DNA from: a bacterium 1xD8-48
Lineage (GTDB): Bacteria > Bacillota > Clostridia > Lachnospirales > Lachnospiraceae
Assembly (NCBI GenBank): GCA_009917455.1
Contig: QZDS01000023.1
Span: 19,166 to 83,165 of the forward strand
DNA length: 64,000 nt
Reading direction: 5' to 3'
This document shows, in pieces, positions 43,403-52,743 of the stretch. The notes under the pieces were generated by a model that saw only the letters and a list, made by a program, of their open reading frames with translations, ran no database searches and was not told where the DNA came from. The translations under genes were made by a program, and so were the position numbers. Every line of letters starts with the position of its first letter. Position 1 is the stretch's first letter.

Positions 43403-44485
43403 TTAATACATCAGATGGTCCTTTGTGTCTTCTTCGATTATTTTGCTGAACTCCTTAATGTCCTTAGAGGGCTCATAGGCCTCCTCCGCGTAAAGAAGCT
43501 CATGAAGTTTTATTACATTTTCTTCCAGATTGACAGGCACCACGCAGTTTCCCTTCGAACCGATAATTCCTCCGTTTCGCATTCCTTCAAATGGAAAACC
43601 GTCGCTTACCGTCACTTCATATTCGCCTATCATGCCAAGCACAGGTATGATATCCTGTACGTCCAGTGAGGTGCGGACGCTGGGAAGCACGCCGTAAACC
43701 GCTTCCGTGAGGGCTCCTATGGAGGATTTCTTTCCCTTTTCCATCATGGCAACCAGCACGTCCCTCTGCCTCTGGGTCCGTCTGAAATCATCCCCGCCGC
43801 CATAACGGATACGGCAGTACGCCGTGGCCTGCAGTCCGTTCAGGGTCTGCTTCCCCGCCTGGGTCACGGGGGTATATTCAATATCCATCTCCTGCGCCAT
43901 GGTGCTCTGGTAATTGTTTAAATGGGATATCTCCGTTTCGGTTACTTCCATTTCAATGCCCCCAAGAGCGTCCACAGCCTTCATCAGCCCTTCAAATCCC
44001 ACTGTAATATAGTCTGTCAAAAACAAGTCGGTATTCATGTTTATCATGCCGATTGCCTGCTCCGGGCCGCCTAACGCATAAGCGGTATTGCACTTCTTAT
44101 AAACGTCGTTCCCCAGATTTAAATAAGTATCCCTGTAGATAGAAACAAGGCGTATCTCGTGATTATCCATGTCGATGGAGCAAATCATTATCGTGTCGCT
44201 TCTGTTGCCCTTCCCAAGGCTCCCGTCTCTGGCGTCCACGCCGAAAAACGCCACATTATATATTCCTGTGTACTTGCTTTCCTCCTTTGTCTGAGAAATT
44301 TCCACGATTTTTTCCTTAACCTCCGGATTAACCGCAATGTTTTCTTCCTTTATAACATCCTTTTCCGCGCCGGTTTCACTGTCGGTGGCACGCAGCGTAA
44401 TATACAAAAATCCCAGGGCTGCCACTAAAACCACAGCCTCTAAAATAAATAATGGAATGTGTTTTATCCACTTTTTCTTATCCAT
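43403..44485 (-). CDS. LytR-CpsA-Psr (LCP) family protein
   Basis: The 360-residue protein has an N-terminal membrane helix (about 12-33) and an extracellular LCP domain. Key blocks are FFGVDARDG, GNRSDTIMICSID, SIYRDTYLN with the Arg that binds the polyprenyl phosphate, KCNTAYALGGPEQAI, and RYGGGDDFRRTQRQRDVL. LCP enzymes transfer glycopolymers to peptidoglycan. The start at 44485 follows AAAAGGAGTC; the frame extends 17 codons further without support. It lies between radA and the tRNA and is probably a single-gene unit. Confidence 0.9.
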   Translation of the reverse strand: MDKKKWIKHIPLFILEAVVLVAALGFLYITLRATDSETGAEKDVIKEENIAVNPEVKEKIVEISQTKEESKYTGIYNVAFFGVDARDGSLGKGNRSDTIMICSIDMDNHEIRLVSIYRDTYLNLGNDVYKKCNTAYALGGPEQAIGMINMNTDLFLTDYITVGFEGLMKAVDALGGIEMEVTETEISHLNNYQSTMAQEMDIEYTPVTQAGKQTLNGLQATAYCRIRYGGGDDFRRTQRQRDVLVAMMEKGKKSSIGALTEAVYGVLPSVRTSLDVQDIIPVLGMIGEYEVTVSDGFPFEGMRNGGIIGSKGNCVVPVNLEENVIKLHELLYAEEAYEPSKDIKEFSKIIEEDTKDHLMY

Positions 44486-44639
44486 TCCTGACTCCTTTTG
44501 CAGCTTCCATGATAAAACTCTGATATATCTTACCACAAACCGACCAGTTTGAACACTATAAATTCGTTTTTTTGTCAGTTTTGTAATATTTCTGTCATAA
44601 TATCCCGACGCACGATTCAGAATGGTTTTCCGGTACGGT

Positions 44640-46025
44640 CTATGAAAGCGCAGCCACCGCCTCCGCCACGTTTTTTACTCCAATCACTTTGATTCCGGAA
44701 ATCTCCTTCACGCTGTCAACGCAGACGGATGGTATGATACAGGAGGAAAATCCCAGCTTTTTTGCCTCCTGTACTCTGGCCTGAATCATGCTGATTCCGC
44801 GCACTTCCCCGCTAAGTCCCACTTCTCCCATAGCGATGAGCCTGCTGTCAATCACTCTGTTTTTAAAGCTGGAAACCACCGCAAGGGCAATGCCCAAATC
44901 AATGGCCGGCTCCATAATCCTGATTCCCCCCGCGATATTTACATAGGCGTCGCAGTTGCCCAGGGAAAGCCCCAGCCTTTTTTCAAGCACGGCAATAAGG
45001 AGGTTGACTCTGTTAAAATCCGTCCCTGTGGTCTGTCTTCTGGGAATCCCGAAGCTGGAATGGCTCACCAGCGCCTGGATTTCCACCAGCATAGGCCTGG
45101 TTCCCTCCATGGAGCACACCACAACAGAGCCGCTTGCCTCCTCGGGCTTACCGCTCAGCATAAACTCCGAGGGGTTTAAAACCTCCTTAAGCCCTGAGGC
45201 TTCCATTTCAAAAACGCCAATCTCATTGGTGGAGCCGAACCGGTTCTTTACGCCCCGCAGAATCCGGTAGGAGGCATGCCTGTCCCCTTCAAAATAAAGC
45301 ACCGTGTCAACCATATGCTCCAGCACCCTTGGTCCCGCCACCGTGCCTTCCTTTGTCACATGACCCACAATGAAAACGGAGATATTAAGTCCCTTTGCAA
45401 GCTGCAAAAGAACGCCTGTGGCCTCCCGGACCTGAGACACACTGCCCGGCGCAGAGGAAATGTCCTCGTGGAACATGGTCTGGATAGAATCAATTACCAC
45501 AACGTCAGGCTGCGAATGTCTGATAATTTCTTCTATGAAGCCAAGCCCGTTTTCACACAAAAGCTTTAAATTTCCGTTAAATTCTCCCACACGGTTTGCC
45601 CGGATTTTTATCTGCTTTAAGGATTCCTCTCCCGAGACATAGAGAACCTCCCGCCCGTCAATTGCCAGATTCCTGCATACCTGCAAAAGAAGGGTGGACT
45701 TGCCAATCCCCGGGTCTCCGCCCACCAGGGTAAGGGAACCGCGCACCAGCCCGCCTCCAAGCACCCTGTCAAGCTCCTGCATCCGGGTAGTCATCCTGTC
45801 TTCCTCTTCTAAGGATATCTCCGAAAGCGCCGCCGGAGCCGGCCGCTCCCTTCCCGCAGATTTTCTGTTTTTGTCATGAATTCCCGCCATACGGTTGCCT
45901 GTAACCGCCGTTTCTTCCACAAATGTGTTCCATTCTCTGCATCCCGGGCATTGTCCCATCCATTTTGAAGATTCATAGCCGCAGCTTTGACAGAAGAATA
46001 TAGTTGTATTCTTTCCTTTTGCCAT
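44640..46025 (-). CDS. radA: DNA repair protein RadA
   Basis: The 461-residue protein is a RecA-like branch-migration helicase. It has an N-terminal zinc finger (CQSCGYESSKWMGQCPGC), Walker A GGDPGIGKST, the RadA-specific KNRFGSTNEIG, and a C-terminal Lon-like domain (RRQTTGTDFNRVNLL, MGEVGLSGEVRG). The start at 46025 has GGAGAG upstream; a longer frame to 46091 lacks support. In many Firmicutes radA follows clpC directly; here the small beta protein gene lies between them. Confidence 0.95.
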   Translation of the reverse strand: MAKGKNTTIFFCQSCGYESSKWMGQCPGCREWNTFVEETAVTGNRMAGIHDKNRKSAGRERPAPAALSEISLEEEDRMTTRMQELDRVLGGGLVRGSLTLVGGDPGIGKSTLLLQVCRNLAIDGREVLYVSGEESLKQIKIRANRVGEFNGNLKLLCENGLGFIEEIIRHSQPDVVVIDSIQTMFHEDISSAPGSVSQVREATGVLLQLAKGLNISVFIVGHVTKEGTVAGPRVLEHMVDTVLYFEGDRHASYRILRGVKNRFGSTNEIGVFEMEASGLKEVLNPSEFMLSGKPEEASGSVVVCSMEGTRPMLVEIQALVSHSSFGIPRRQTTGTDFNRVNLLIAVLEKRLGLSLGNCDAYVNIAGGIRIMEPAIDLGIALAVVSSFKNRVIDSRLIAMGEVGLSGEVRGISMIQARVQEAKKLGFSSCIIPSVCVDSVKEISGIKVIGVKNVAEAVAALS

Positions 46026-46071
46026 AAAAAATACTCTCCGTTTCAACAGGGAAGATTTTCTTTCCCTGGTA

Positions 46072-46113
46072 TAAAACAAAAGCCGCCGCAAAACCTTTTA
46101 TCATTTTGCAGCA
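46072..46113 (-). terminator. Terminator upstream of radA
   Basis: On the minus strand GCTGCTGCAAAA pairs with TTTTGCGGCGGC (two G-U pairs) around a ten-base loop, followed by TTTTGTTTTA. It ends the 46142-46552 gene. Confidence 0.8.
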
Positions 46114-46141
46114 GCCTCCGTTTTGTTGTCCTTATTTTTCT

Positions 46142-46552
46142 TTATTTTTTTATTGTCACATCAGCTTTCCCCGTTTCGGAAAACTCCACGCTTAAATTCA
46201 GCTTACCGCCTAAATTGGTCTTCATTTTGCCGATGCTCTTGCCATCCACAAAAACCTCGTACTCAGTGTCTTCATTGAGTCCTAAGGTAAGCTGCGCATC
46301 CTCGACGCCTTCCACGGTAAATTTCACCTCGTCCGCTGTCTCTGAAAAATGGGAAACGCTGGTTCCCGGCACCGACTCATAGGCGAACATTCCGTTTTTT
46401 TCAAGCTTTGTCATGGTTTTATAGGTTTTCACCTTATATAAATCCCCGCAATGCTCAAAGTCTTCCAGCTTGGCCTTTCCTTCCAACATATGGTTGCCAA
46501 AACTGATAGTTCCGTCTGCTTCTGACCGTAATAATTCCTCTACAACTGCCAT
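46142..46552 (-). CDS. Conserved hypothetical beta-rich protein (often labelled endosialidase-like)
   Basis: The 136-residue protein has no signal peptide or membrane helix. It begins MAVVEELLRSEADGTISFGN and has a second half with regular beta-strand patterns (EYEVFVDGKSIGKMKTNLGGK). Similar Lachnospiraceae proteins are labelled endosialidase in databases as I recall, but nothing in the sequence supports that activity and no catalytic residues are apparent. It is flanked by clpC and radA and ends at its own terminator. The function is unknown. Confidence 0.75.
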   Translation of the reverse strand: MAVVEELLRSEADGTISFGNHMLEGKAKLEDFEHCGDLYKVKTYKTMTKLEKNGMFAYESVPGTSVSHFSETADEVKFTVEGVEDAQLTLGLNEDTEYEVFVDGKSIGKMKTNLGGKLNLSVEFSETGKADVTIKK

Positions 46553-46697
46553 TTTCTTATGTCCTCCTGCTATCCCCTTATGTTTATCAGGTTAATGTCA
46601 GTATAATATATTTTTGCGCCGATATCCACCGGAAAATTCTAAAATTTTTGTGTTTTTGGAACGCCCCGTAAAGGCGCCCCCTACGCCCGGCATCCGT

Positions 46698-49160
46698 TTA
46701 TCCGGTACGCTTTTCCTCCGCCGTCTGGAAAACCACCTGGCCCTTCCGAAAGCCCGCTGTCACGGTATCTCCCGCCTTTACCCGGCCTGAGAGTATCTCC
46801 TCGGCAAGCTTATCCTCCACCACATTCTGGAGCGCGCGCTTTAAGGGTCTGGCCCCCATCTTGTCGTCGGAATACTTTGCCAGAATGTGTTCCTTTAAGG
46901 CGCTGCTCACCGAGAGCTTAATCTGCATCTGTTCCCTGCACCTTTTTGCCAGGTTGCCGCTAAGAAGATTGATAATTTCATGCATTTCCTTTTTGTCAAG
47001 AGGCTGGAATACCATAATCTCATCAATCCGGTTGATAAACTCCGGCTTGAAAAGCTTTTTAACCTCCTCCATCACCCCGGCCTTCATTTTTTCATAATCC
47101 TGTTCCTTAGAGGTTTCCATGGAAAACCCGAGATTTTTCGGAGCCACAATTCTCTGTGCGCCGGCATTGGAGGTCATGATTAATATGGTGTTTTTAAAGC
47201 TCACCCTGCGCCCCTTTGAATCCGTGATATGTCCGTCGTCAAGCACCTGCAAAAGCACGTTGAACACATCGGGATGGGCTTTCTCGATTTCATCAAAGAG
47301 TACCACGGAGTAAGGGTTTTTCCTTATCTTCTCGCTGAGCTGCCCGCCCTCCTCAAAGCCCACGTATCCCGGAGGCGAACCAATCATCTTTGATACGGAA
47401 TGTCCCTCCATATACTCTGACATGTCCACCCTGATTAACGCGCTCTCCGTTCCGAACATGGCCTCCGCAAGCGCCTTTGACAGCTCTGTTTTTCCCACGC
47501 CGGTAGGTCCCAAAAACAGGAACGAGCCGATGGGCCTCCCCGGGTCCTGCAAACCCACTCTGCCTCTTCTGATGGCTCTGGAAACGGCGCTAACCGCCGC
47601 CTTCTGGCCGATTACACGCCTGTGCAGCACGCTTTCCAGCCGAAGCAGCCGCTCGCTTTCCTTTTCCGTAAGCTTTTTCACCGGCACCTTTGTCCAGGAG
47701 GAAACCACCTCGGCAATTTCATTTTCACTTACCGCAAGGCTGCTCTCCGTCTGCTGCCTGCGCTTGCGTTCCCGGGCTCTCTCATAATTTCTGATGAGCT
47801 TTTCCTGCTCCCTGCGAACCTCGCCGGCTTTTTCAAACTCCTGCCTTTTCAGGCAATCCTCTACCTGGGCGTCCATATCCTGAATCCGAAGAAGCATTTC
47901 CTTTAAATTTTCCGGCGTCCGGGTATTGTTCAGCCGAACCGCCGCTGCCGCCTCGTCGATCAAATCAATGGCCTTGTCGGGAAGGTTCCTGTCGTTAATA
48001 TAGCGTTCCGAAAGCTGTACCGCCGCCGTAATGGCGTCCTCCGTAATGGTAACTCTGTGATGCTCCTCATATTTGGGAGCCACCCCCTTTAAGATTTCCA
48101 CCGCCTCTTCTATGGTGGGCTCCTCCACGTAAACCGACTGGAATCGTCTCTCCAGGGCAGCGTCCTTCTCAACATATTTATGATATTCCGCCACGGTGGT
48201 TGCGCCAATCATCTGCAACTCCCCTCTTGCAAGGGAAGGCTTAAGGATGTTGGAAGCGTCGATGGCGCCTTCCGCTCCGCCCGCTCCGATAATCGTATGC
48301 ATCTCGTCCAGGAAAAGGATGACGTTGCCGTCCTCCTCCACCTCCCGGATAACCTTCTTGATTCTCTCCTCAAACTCGCCTCTGTATTTGGAACCGGCCA
48401 CCATCCCCGACAAATCCAGGGTAAGCAGCCTTTTGTTCTGCACGGTAAAGGGCACCTCCCCCGCCACAATGCGCAGGGCAAGCCCTTCCACTACCGCCGT
48501 TTTTCCCACCCCCGGTTCCCCGATAAGGCAGGGATTATTCTTGGTCCGGCGGCTTAATATTTCGATAACCCTCCTGATTTCCCTCTCTCTGCCAATCACA
48601 GGGTCAAGAGCTCCTGCGGCGGCTAACGCCGTCAAATCCCGGCTGTACTGCTCTAATGCGGAGCCTGCACGCCCCCTCCTTGCCTGCTTTCTCCCTAAAT
48701 CCTCTTTATATAAATTGCCGTCCTCGCCCATGGAAATTAAAGTGTCCGCATACAGCTTCTGCACGGAAATCCCAAGGGTATTGAGCAGCCGCACGGCCAC
48801 GTTTTCCGCTTCCTTAAGCATTGCAAGAAGAATATGCTCCGTGCCGGTAGCGTTCGACCCAAAACGGTCCGCCTGCCTGTGCGCCTCCTCAAGGACAAAT
48901 TTTGCCCGCGGGGAATATCCCTGCCGCTCCCGAAGCGCAACCGTAACCTCCGGCATGATAAGCTCCTGTATCATTTCCACGATTTTTTCTTCATCTGCGC
49001 CGTTTCCTTTCAGAACCCTGGCCGCCACTCCCTCCTTCTCCCGAAGAAGGCCCACCAGAATATGTTCCGTACCCACATACCCGGCACTCATTCTGGACGC
49101 CATTTTCTCCGCAAGGGACAGCGCCGCTTTTGCCCTGTCCGTAAAACCACCTGACTGCAT
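46698..49160 (-). CDS. clpC: ClpC ATPase (AAA+ unfoldase of the ClpCP protease)
   Basis: The 820-residue class I Clp ATPase has an N-terminal double Clp_N domain (about 1-145), D1 with Walker A GEPGVGKTAVVEG, and a middle region with a UVR-like helix (EFEKAGEVRREQEKLIRNYE). D2 has GPTGVGKTELSKALA, and the end is the sensor/ClpP-contacting region. It unfolds proteins for ClpP. The start at 49160 follows GGAGG nine bases upstream and comes directly after the GntR gene stop (49162), so the two are coupled. ctsR, mcsA and mcsB, its usual partners, are absent here. Confidence 0.95.
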   Translation of the reverse strand: MQSGGFTDRAKAALSLAEKMASRMSAGYVGTEHILVGLLREKEGVAARVLKGNGADEEKIVEMIQELIMPEVTVALRERQGYSPRAKFVLEEAHRQADRFGSNATGTEHILLAMLKEAENVAVRLLNTLGISVQKLYADTLISMGEDGNLYKEDLGRKQARRGRAGSALEQYSRDLTALAAAGALDPVIGREREIRRVIEILSRRTKNNPCLIGEPGVGKTAVVEGLALRIVAGEVPFTVQNKRLLTLDLSGMVAGSKYRGEFEERIKKVIREVEEDGNVILFLDEMHTIIGAGGAEGAIDASNILKPSLARGELQMIGATTVAEYHKYVEKDAALERRFQSVYVEEPTIEEAVEILKGVAPKYEEHHRVTITEDAITAAVQLSERYINDRNLPDKAIDLIDEAAAAVRLNNTRTPENLKEMLLRIQDMDAQVEDCLKRQEFEKAGEVRREQEKLIRNYERARERKRRQQTESSLAVSENEIAEVVSSWTKVPVKKLTEKESERLLRLESVLHRRVIGQKAAVSAVSRAIRRGRVGLQDPGRPIGSFLFLGPTGVGKTELSKALAEAMFGTESALIRVDMSEYMEGHSVSKMIGSPPGYVGFEEGGQLSEKIRKNPYSVVLFDEIEKAHPDVFNVLLQVLDDGHITDSKGRRVSFKNTILIMTSNAGAQRIVAPKNLGFSMETSKEQDYEKMKAGVMEEVKKLFKPEFINRIDEIMVFQPLDKKEMHEIINLLSGNLAKRCREQMQIKLSVSSALKEHILAKYSDDKMGARPLKRALQNVVEDKLAEEILSGRVKAGDTVTAGFRKGQVVFQTAEEKRTG

Positions 49161-49161
49161 A

Positions 49162-49536
49162 TTAGGCTCCTCCAAATTCTTCATATATTTCATCAATCAT
49201 CTGATGCACTTCATCCTTAGAAACGCCTTTGCAGATTCCTTTTGCAAGGATTACCCGCAGATTTTCATCCATCTCATTCAGAGAGGTAAGCTTATCTGCG
49301 TCCAAAGCAATAACGGCGCCCTTTCTTCTGTCCACCTTCAAAAAGCCTTCCTGCTTTAATACCGTGTAGGCTTTATTTACGGTGTGCATATTGATGCCGA
49401 TATCATCCGCAAGCTGCCGCACAGAAGGAAGCGCATCTCCCTCCTGAAACCGGGCCGATGCAATTCCAAGGATGATTTGATTGCGAAGCTGCAGATAAAG
49501 CGCCTCCTCACTGCTGAAATCTATCTCAATAACCAT
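49162..49536 (-). CDS. Short GntR-family (YtrA-type) regulator
   Basis: The 124-residue protein consists of a winged-helix GntR domain (LYLQLRNQIILGIASARF, SVRQLADDIGINMHTVNKAY, GFLKVDRRKGAVI) plus a short C-terminal helical extension. This size fits the YtrA subfamily, which usually controls ABC transporter or antibiotic-response genes. Here it overlaps the clpC ribosome site, which places it where ctsR would normally be. That suggests control of clpC, but this is inference. The ATG at 49536 is preferred over a GTG six bases upstream because AGGAAGG lies eight bases before it. Confidence 0.85.
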   Translation of the reverse strand: MVIEIDFSSEEALYLQLRNQIILGIASARFQEGDALPSVRQLADDIGINMHTVNKAYTVLKQEGFLKVDRRKGAVIALDADKLTSLNEMDENLRVILAKGICKGVSKDEVHQMIDEIYEEFGGA

Positions 49537-49571
49537 ATGCACATCCTTCCTGTCACTAAATGGTCATGCAT

Positions 49572-50927
49572 TTATAAATCCTTATCATCCATATTGAGGA
49601 ATTCAAATTCGAATTCATCGTCGTCTATCAGGAAATTCTGCGGCTTTCTGGAGGCCGGTTTTCTTGCCGGCTGCGCATCTTCCGCCGCATAAAGCTCCCT
49701 TTCTCCTTTCGCTCTCGAACGAGTCTGCCTGTCCCCGGATTTTGCCGGGCGCTCCTGCGGCTCCGAAGATATTCTCCTTCTCCTTACGGGAGCCTCCGCC
49801 TGCCCTTCGTCTTCCTCCTGGGTCTTTCTCCTTCCCCGCTTTCTTACGGGAGCTTCTTCCTCCTCTTCTTCCTCTTCTTCCTCCTCTTCTTCTTCCTCTT
49901 CCTCCTCCTCTTCTTCCTCATACTCGTAATCGTAGGAGAGGGAACGCACCTTGAAGATGAGAACCGTAACGGCTATAAAAAGCAGGACAATAACCACTGC
50001 AAGGACAATAATAATAATCTTACTGTTGTCCACCTGCTTCTGAAGCTTCTGGTTGTTTTCGTTTGCAACGCCCACTGCCGATAAAAGCTCGTTTAACTTC
50101 TGTCTGTTTCCTTCAACATTGTTGTAAAGATAATACTCGTACTCTCCGGTATCGTTCTGGGCATAAACTACCTCATAGTCGTTGTGCTCAGGTTCAGGAG
50201 CCGGCTCCGGCTCCCCGGTCTCTCCCTCGGGATTTTCTCCGCCTTCTCCCTCCGGCGCTTCGCCCTCAGGGTTCTCGCCGCCTTCTCCTTCGCCCTCGGG
50301 AGGCGTCTCGCCGCCTTCCGTCTCTCCAGCCGCGCCCACTTCCACCAAATCTGAACGCACATAGCCCTCTACGGTCTTTCCGTTATAGCTACAGGTTATC
50401 TGATACCACTTCTTCCCTGCATTATCATTTGCCTCACCAATCAATGTGATTCCTGTACCGTTCGGCAGAGAACCCACGGCGCTGTGCTGGGTAGACGCGC
50501 CGGAACGCACTCTCACGCTCTTTTCTGATTTAATCACCGCCTGGGTCTCCCCGATTGCGGTGGGCACCGTTTCCGCCGGACTGCCGGAGGACAATGAACC
50601 GGAAGATGCGGGCGCGCTCTCGCTCACCTTAATTGTATCGTTTGTCTGCACCAAATCGCTTCTGATATAACCGTGGCCGCCTCCGGATATGGGAACCTGA
50701 TACCATACCGTCCCCGAAGCATCCTTAACTGCCCCCTGAATGTCTATTGTCTTGCCCTGAGTGGTGCTGGCAACAACCTCACTGTCCGCGCTTGCCTGCG
50801 CACGTATGTTTGCGGTCTTTGCAACTACTTTTCCCTCCGCCGCAAAGCTGGTAATTGCCGTCATGAAAAATACCGCCAGAAACAGTAAAAGACCAGCCAG
50901 GCGCCTTGTCACATTTAACCTTTTCAT
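49572..50927 (-). CDS. Membrane protein with two SH3 domains and poly-Glu cytoplasmic tail
   Basis: The 451-residue protein has a signal peptide (about 1-30) and two bacterial SH3 domains (about 35-95, TANIRAQASADSEVV; about 135-200, SVRVRSGASTQHSAVG). A Gly/Glu/Pro-rich linker leads to a transmembrane helix near 295-320 (IIIIVLAVVIVLLFIAV). The tail has a run of 22 consecutive Glu codons, then Arg-rich and acidic segments ending in FEFEFLNMDDKDL. SH3 modules outside would bind cell wall, and the tail is inside. The long frame upstream to 51119 has no start support; the ATG at 50927 has GAGGG. It lies between the zinc-ribbon gene and the GntR gene. Confidence 0.85.
   Translation of the reverse strand: MKRLNVTRRLAGLLLFLAVFFMTAITSFAAEGKVVAKTANIRAQASADSEVVASTTQGKTIDIQGAVKDASGTVWYQVPISGGGHGYIRSDLVQTNDTIKVSESAPASSGSLSSGSPAETVPTAIGETQAVIKSEKSVRVRSGASTQHSAVGSLPNGTGITLIGEANDNAGKKWYQITCSYNGKTVEGYVRSDLVEVGAAGETEGGETPPEGEGEGGENPEGEAPEGEGGENPEGETGEPEPAPEPEHNDYEVVYAQNDTGEYEYYLYNNVEGNRQKLNELLSAVGVANENNQKLQKQVDNSKIIIIVLAVVIVLLFIAVTVLIFKVRSLSYDYEYEEEEEEEEEEEEEEEEEEEEEEAPVRKRGRRKTQEEDEGQAEAPVRRRRISSEPQERPAKSGDRQTRSRAKGERELYAAEDAQPARKPASRKPQNFLIDDDEFEFEFLNMDDKDL
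49854..49919 (-). repeat. Poly-glutamate coding tract, 22 codons
   Basis: The 66-base stretch is pure GAA/GAG codons on the minus strand. Mixed codons indicate selection for glutamate rather than a simple triplet expansion, although the purine-only strand could slip. Confidence 0.95.
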
Positions 50928-50940
50928 TTCTATTATTCCC

Positions 50941-51411
50941 TCATCTTTCCCGTGTATAACGTTTACTTCCATCATCTCCTGTACGTTCTTTTCCATAACC
51001 GGCCATGGCCATGTTTCTCTGCCTTTCATTTCTGGCTTCCGTCTCCACGTTCCTATGGAAAGCCTCCTCGCATTTCGGACAAAAATGCCCGCTTTTGATT
51101 GCAATTCCGCACATTTCACATTTCAGGAATCCGCCTCTGTTTTCGATTACCTCGAAACGGTTTTCCTTAACCATCTGCCGAATGGACTTGCGCGAAACGC
51201 CTGTTTCAATTGATATATCGGAAACATTGGCCCCCTTATGCTTTTCCAGATAACTTCTGACCTTGCCGTAATCATCGTACTCGGACTCGCCGCATTCCTC
51301 GCAGCGGTATTCCCCAAGCCCCTTATAAACCAGCACTCCCCCGCATTTTTCGCATATAACGGGTCTTTGCTGGTCTTCTGACAACTGCAGCATTCTCATC
51401 TTTTCAGCCAT
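50941..51411 (-). CDS. Zinc-ribbon and helix-turn-helix protein (YvyF-like)
   Basis: The 156-residue protein has a zinc ribbon at the N-terminus (CEKCGG...CEECGE), a helix-turn-helix (VSDISIETGVSRKSIRQMVK), and a second zinc ribbon (CEMCG...CPKCE). It ends in a basic tail. The pattern resembles proteins annotated as flagellar-operon YvyF, but no motility genes are near. The start at 51411 has a run of G upstream (AGAGGGGGGAAG). It follows purD by 20 bases and precedes the SH3 gene by 14, so it is probably in the same transcript. Confidence 0.75.
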   Translation of the reverse strand: MAEKMRMLQLSEDQQRPVICEKCGGVLVYKGLGEYRCEECGESEYDDYGKVRSYLEKHKGANVSDISIETGVSRKSIRQMVKENRFEVIENRGGFLKCEMCGIAIKSGHFCPKCEEAFHRNVETEARNERQRNMAMAGYGKERTGDDGSKRYTRER

Positions 51412-51430
51412 ATTTTTTCTTCCCCCCTCT

Positions 51431-52702
51431 CTATGCCTCGTCAATCGCTTTTCCGATGTCATGACGCATATATTTGTTATCAAAGGACACCCATTCGGCA
51501 GCCTTGTAAGCGTTTGCCCTGGCTTCCTTCAAATCCTTTCCCTTAGCCGTGATTCCAAGCACTCTGCCTCCGTTTGTTACAATCCCCTGCTCCGTCCTCT
51601 TCGTTCCTGCATGGAAGCAGAAATAAGAATCCTGCCCTTCAAACTTCTCCAGTCCCTTTATCACAAGACCCTTCTCATATTTTACCGGATATCCCTCGGA
51701 CGCCAGCACCACACAAACCGCCGCATTATCCTCAAACTGAAGGTCAATCTCATCGAGACGTCCGTCAATACAGGCCTCCATCACCTCAATGATATCGTTC
51801 TTCATCCGGGGCAGCACCACCTGCGCCTCCGGGTCTCCGAATCTTGCATTATATTCAAGCACCCGGGGCCCCTTTTCCGTCAGCATCAGCCCGAAAAAGA
51901 TAATCCCCTTAAACTCTCTGCCCTCCGCCGCCATGGCGTCAACGGTTGACTGGTAAATATATTTCTTACAGAAATCCTCCACTTCCTCCGTATAGAAAGG
52001 ACTGGGTGAAAAGGTTCCCATACCGCCGGTATTAAGACCTGTATCACCATCCCCCGCCCTCTTGTGGTCCTGGGCGGAAGTCATGGTTTTGATGGTCCTT
52101 CCGTCCACAAAGGAAAGTACCGACACCTCCCGGCCTGTAAGAAATTCTTCTATTACAAGACGGTTTCCGGCGCTGCCGAACTGATGCTCCAGCATAATTG
52201 TCCGCACCCCTTCTCTGGCCTCTTCCAGGTTCTGACAGATAAGCACCCCCTTTCCCAGCGCAAGGCCGTCCGCCTTAAGCACAACAGGAAAATCTGCCCC
52301 TTCCAGATATGTAAGCGCCTCGTCCGCCGAGTCAAAGGTTTCGTAGCCTGCTGTGGGAATCTGGTACTTCTTCATCAAATCCTTGGAAAACGCCTTGCTT
52401 CCCTCGAGAATCGCCGCATTTTTCCTGGGGCCGAAAACACGCATCCCCTCCTTTTCCAGTTCATCTACAAGACCGCCCACCAGAGGGTCGTCCATACCCA
52501 CAATGGTTAAATCAATTTCCTTTTCTTTTGCAAATGCCGTAATTTTTTCAAATTCCATCACGCCGATGGGAACACATTCCGCAATCATGCCGATGCCCGC
52601 ATTGCCCGGAGCGCAGTATATTTTATCTACTGCAGGGCTCTTTGCCACGCTCATGGCAATTGCATGTTCTCTGCCGCCGCTGCCTACAATCAATACCTTC
52701 AT
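51431..52702 (-). CDS. purD: Phosphoribosylamine-glycine ligase
   Basis: The 423-residue ATP-grasp enzyme makes GAR in purine synthesis. It starts MKVLIVGSGGREHAIAM, has the ATP-grasp strands around FPVVLKADGLALGKGV, the signature YNARFGDPEAQ, and a C-terminal domain with GGRVLGITAKG. The start at 52702 follows GGGGAGG. It lies 41 bases after purN in the purE-purM-purN-purD order and is followed by the zinc-ribbon gene. Confidence 0.96.
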   Translation of the reverse strand: MKVLIVGSGGREHAIAMSVAKSPAVDKIYCAPGNAGIGMIAECVPIGVMEFEKITAFAKEKEIDLTIVGMDDPLVGGLVDELEKEGMRVFGPRKNAAILEGSKAFSKDLMKKYQIPTAGYETFDSADEALTYLEGADFPVVLKADGLALGKGVLICQNLEEAREGVRTIMLEHQFGSAGNRLVIEEFLTGREVSVLSFVDGRTIKTMTSAQDHKRAGDGDTGLNTGGMGTFSPSPFYTEEVEDFCKKYIYQSTVDAMAAEGREFKGIIFFGLMLTEKGPRVLEYNARFGDPEAQVVLPRMKNDIIEVMEACIDGRLDEIDLQFEDNAAVCVVLASEGYPVKYEKGLVIKGLEKFEGQDSYFCFHAGTKRTEQGIVTNGGRVLGITAKGKDLKEARANAYKAAEWVSFDNKYMRHDIGKAIDEA

Positions 52703-52743
52703 GTTTTCCTCCCCTTTATTCTTACCGGCTAACCCTGCCATTG

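Noticed and set aside
48196..49359. Plus-strand ORF of 387 codons opposite clpC
   Set aside because: It is the complement of the clpC coding frame, has no ribosome site, and its Ser/Pro-rich composition is typical of an antisense shadow.
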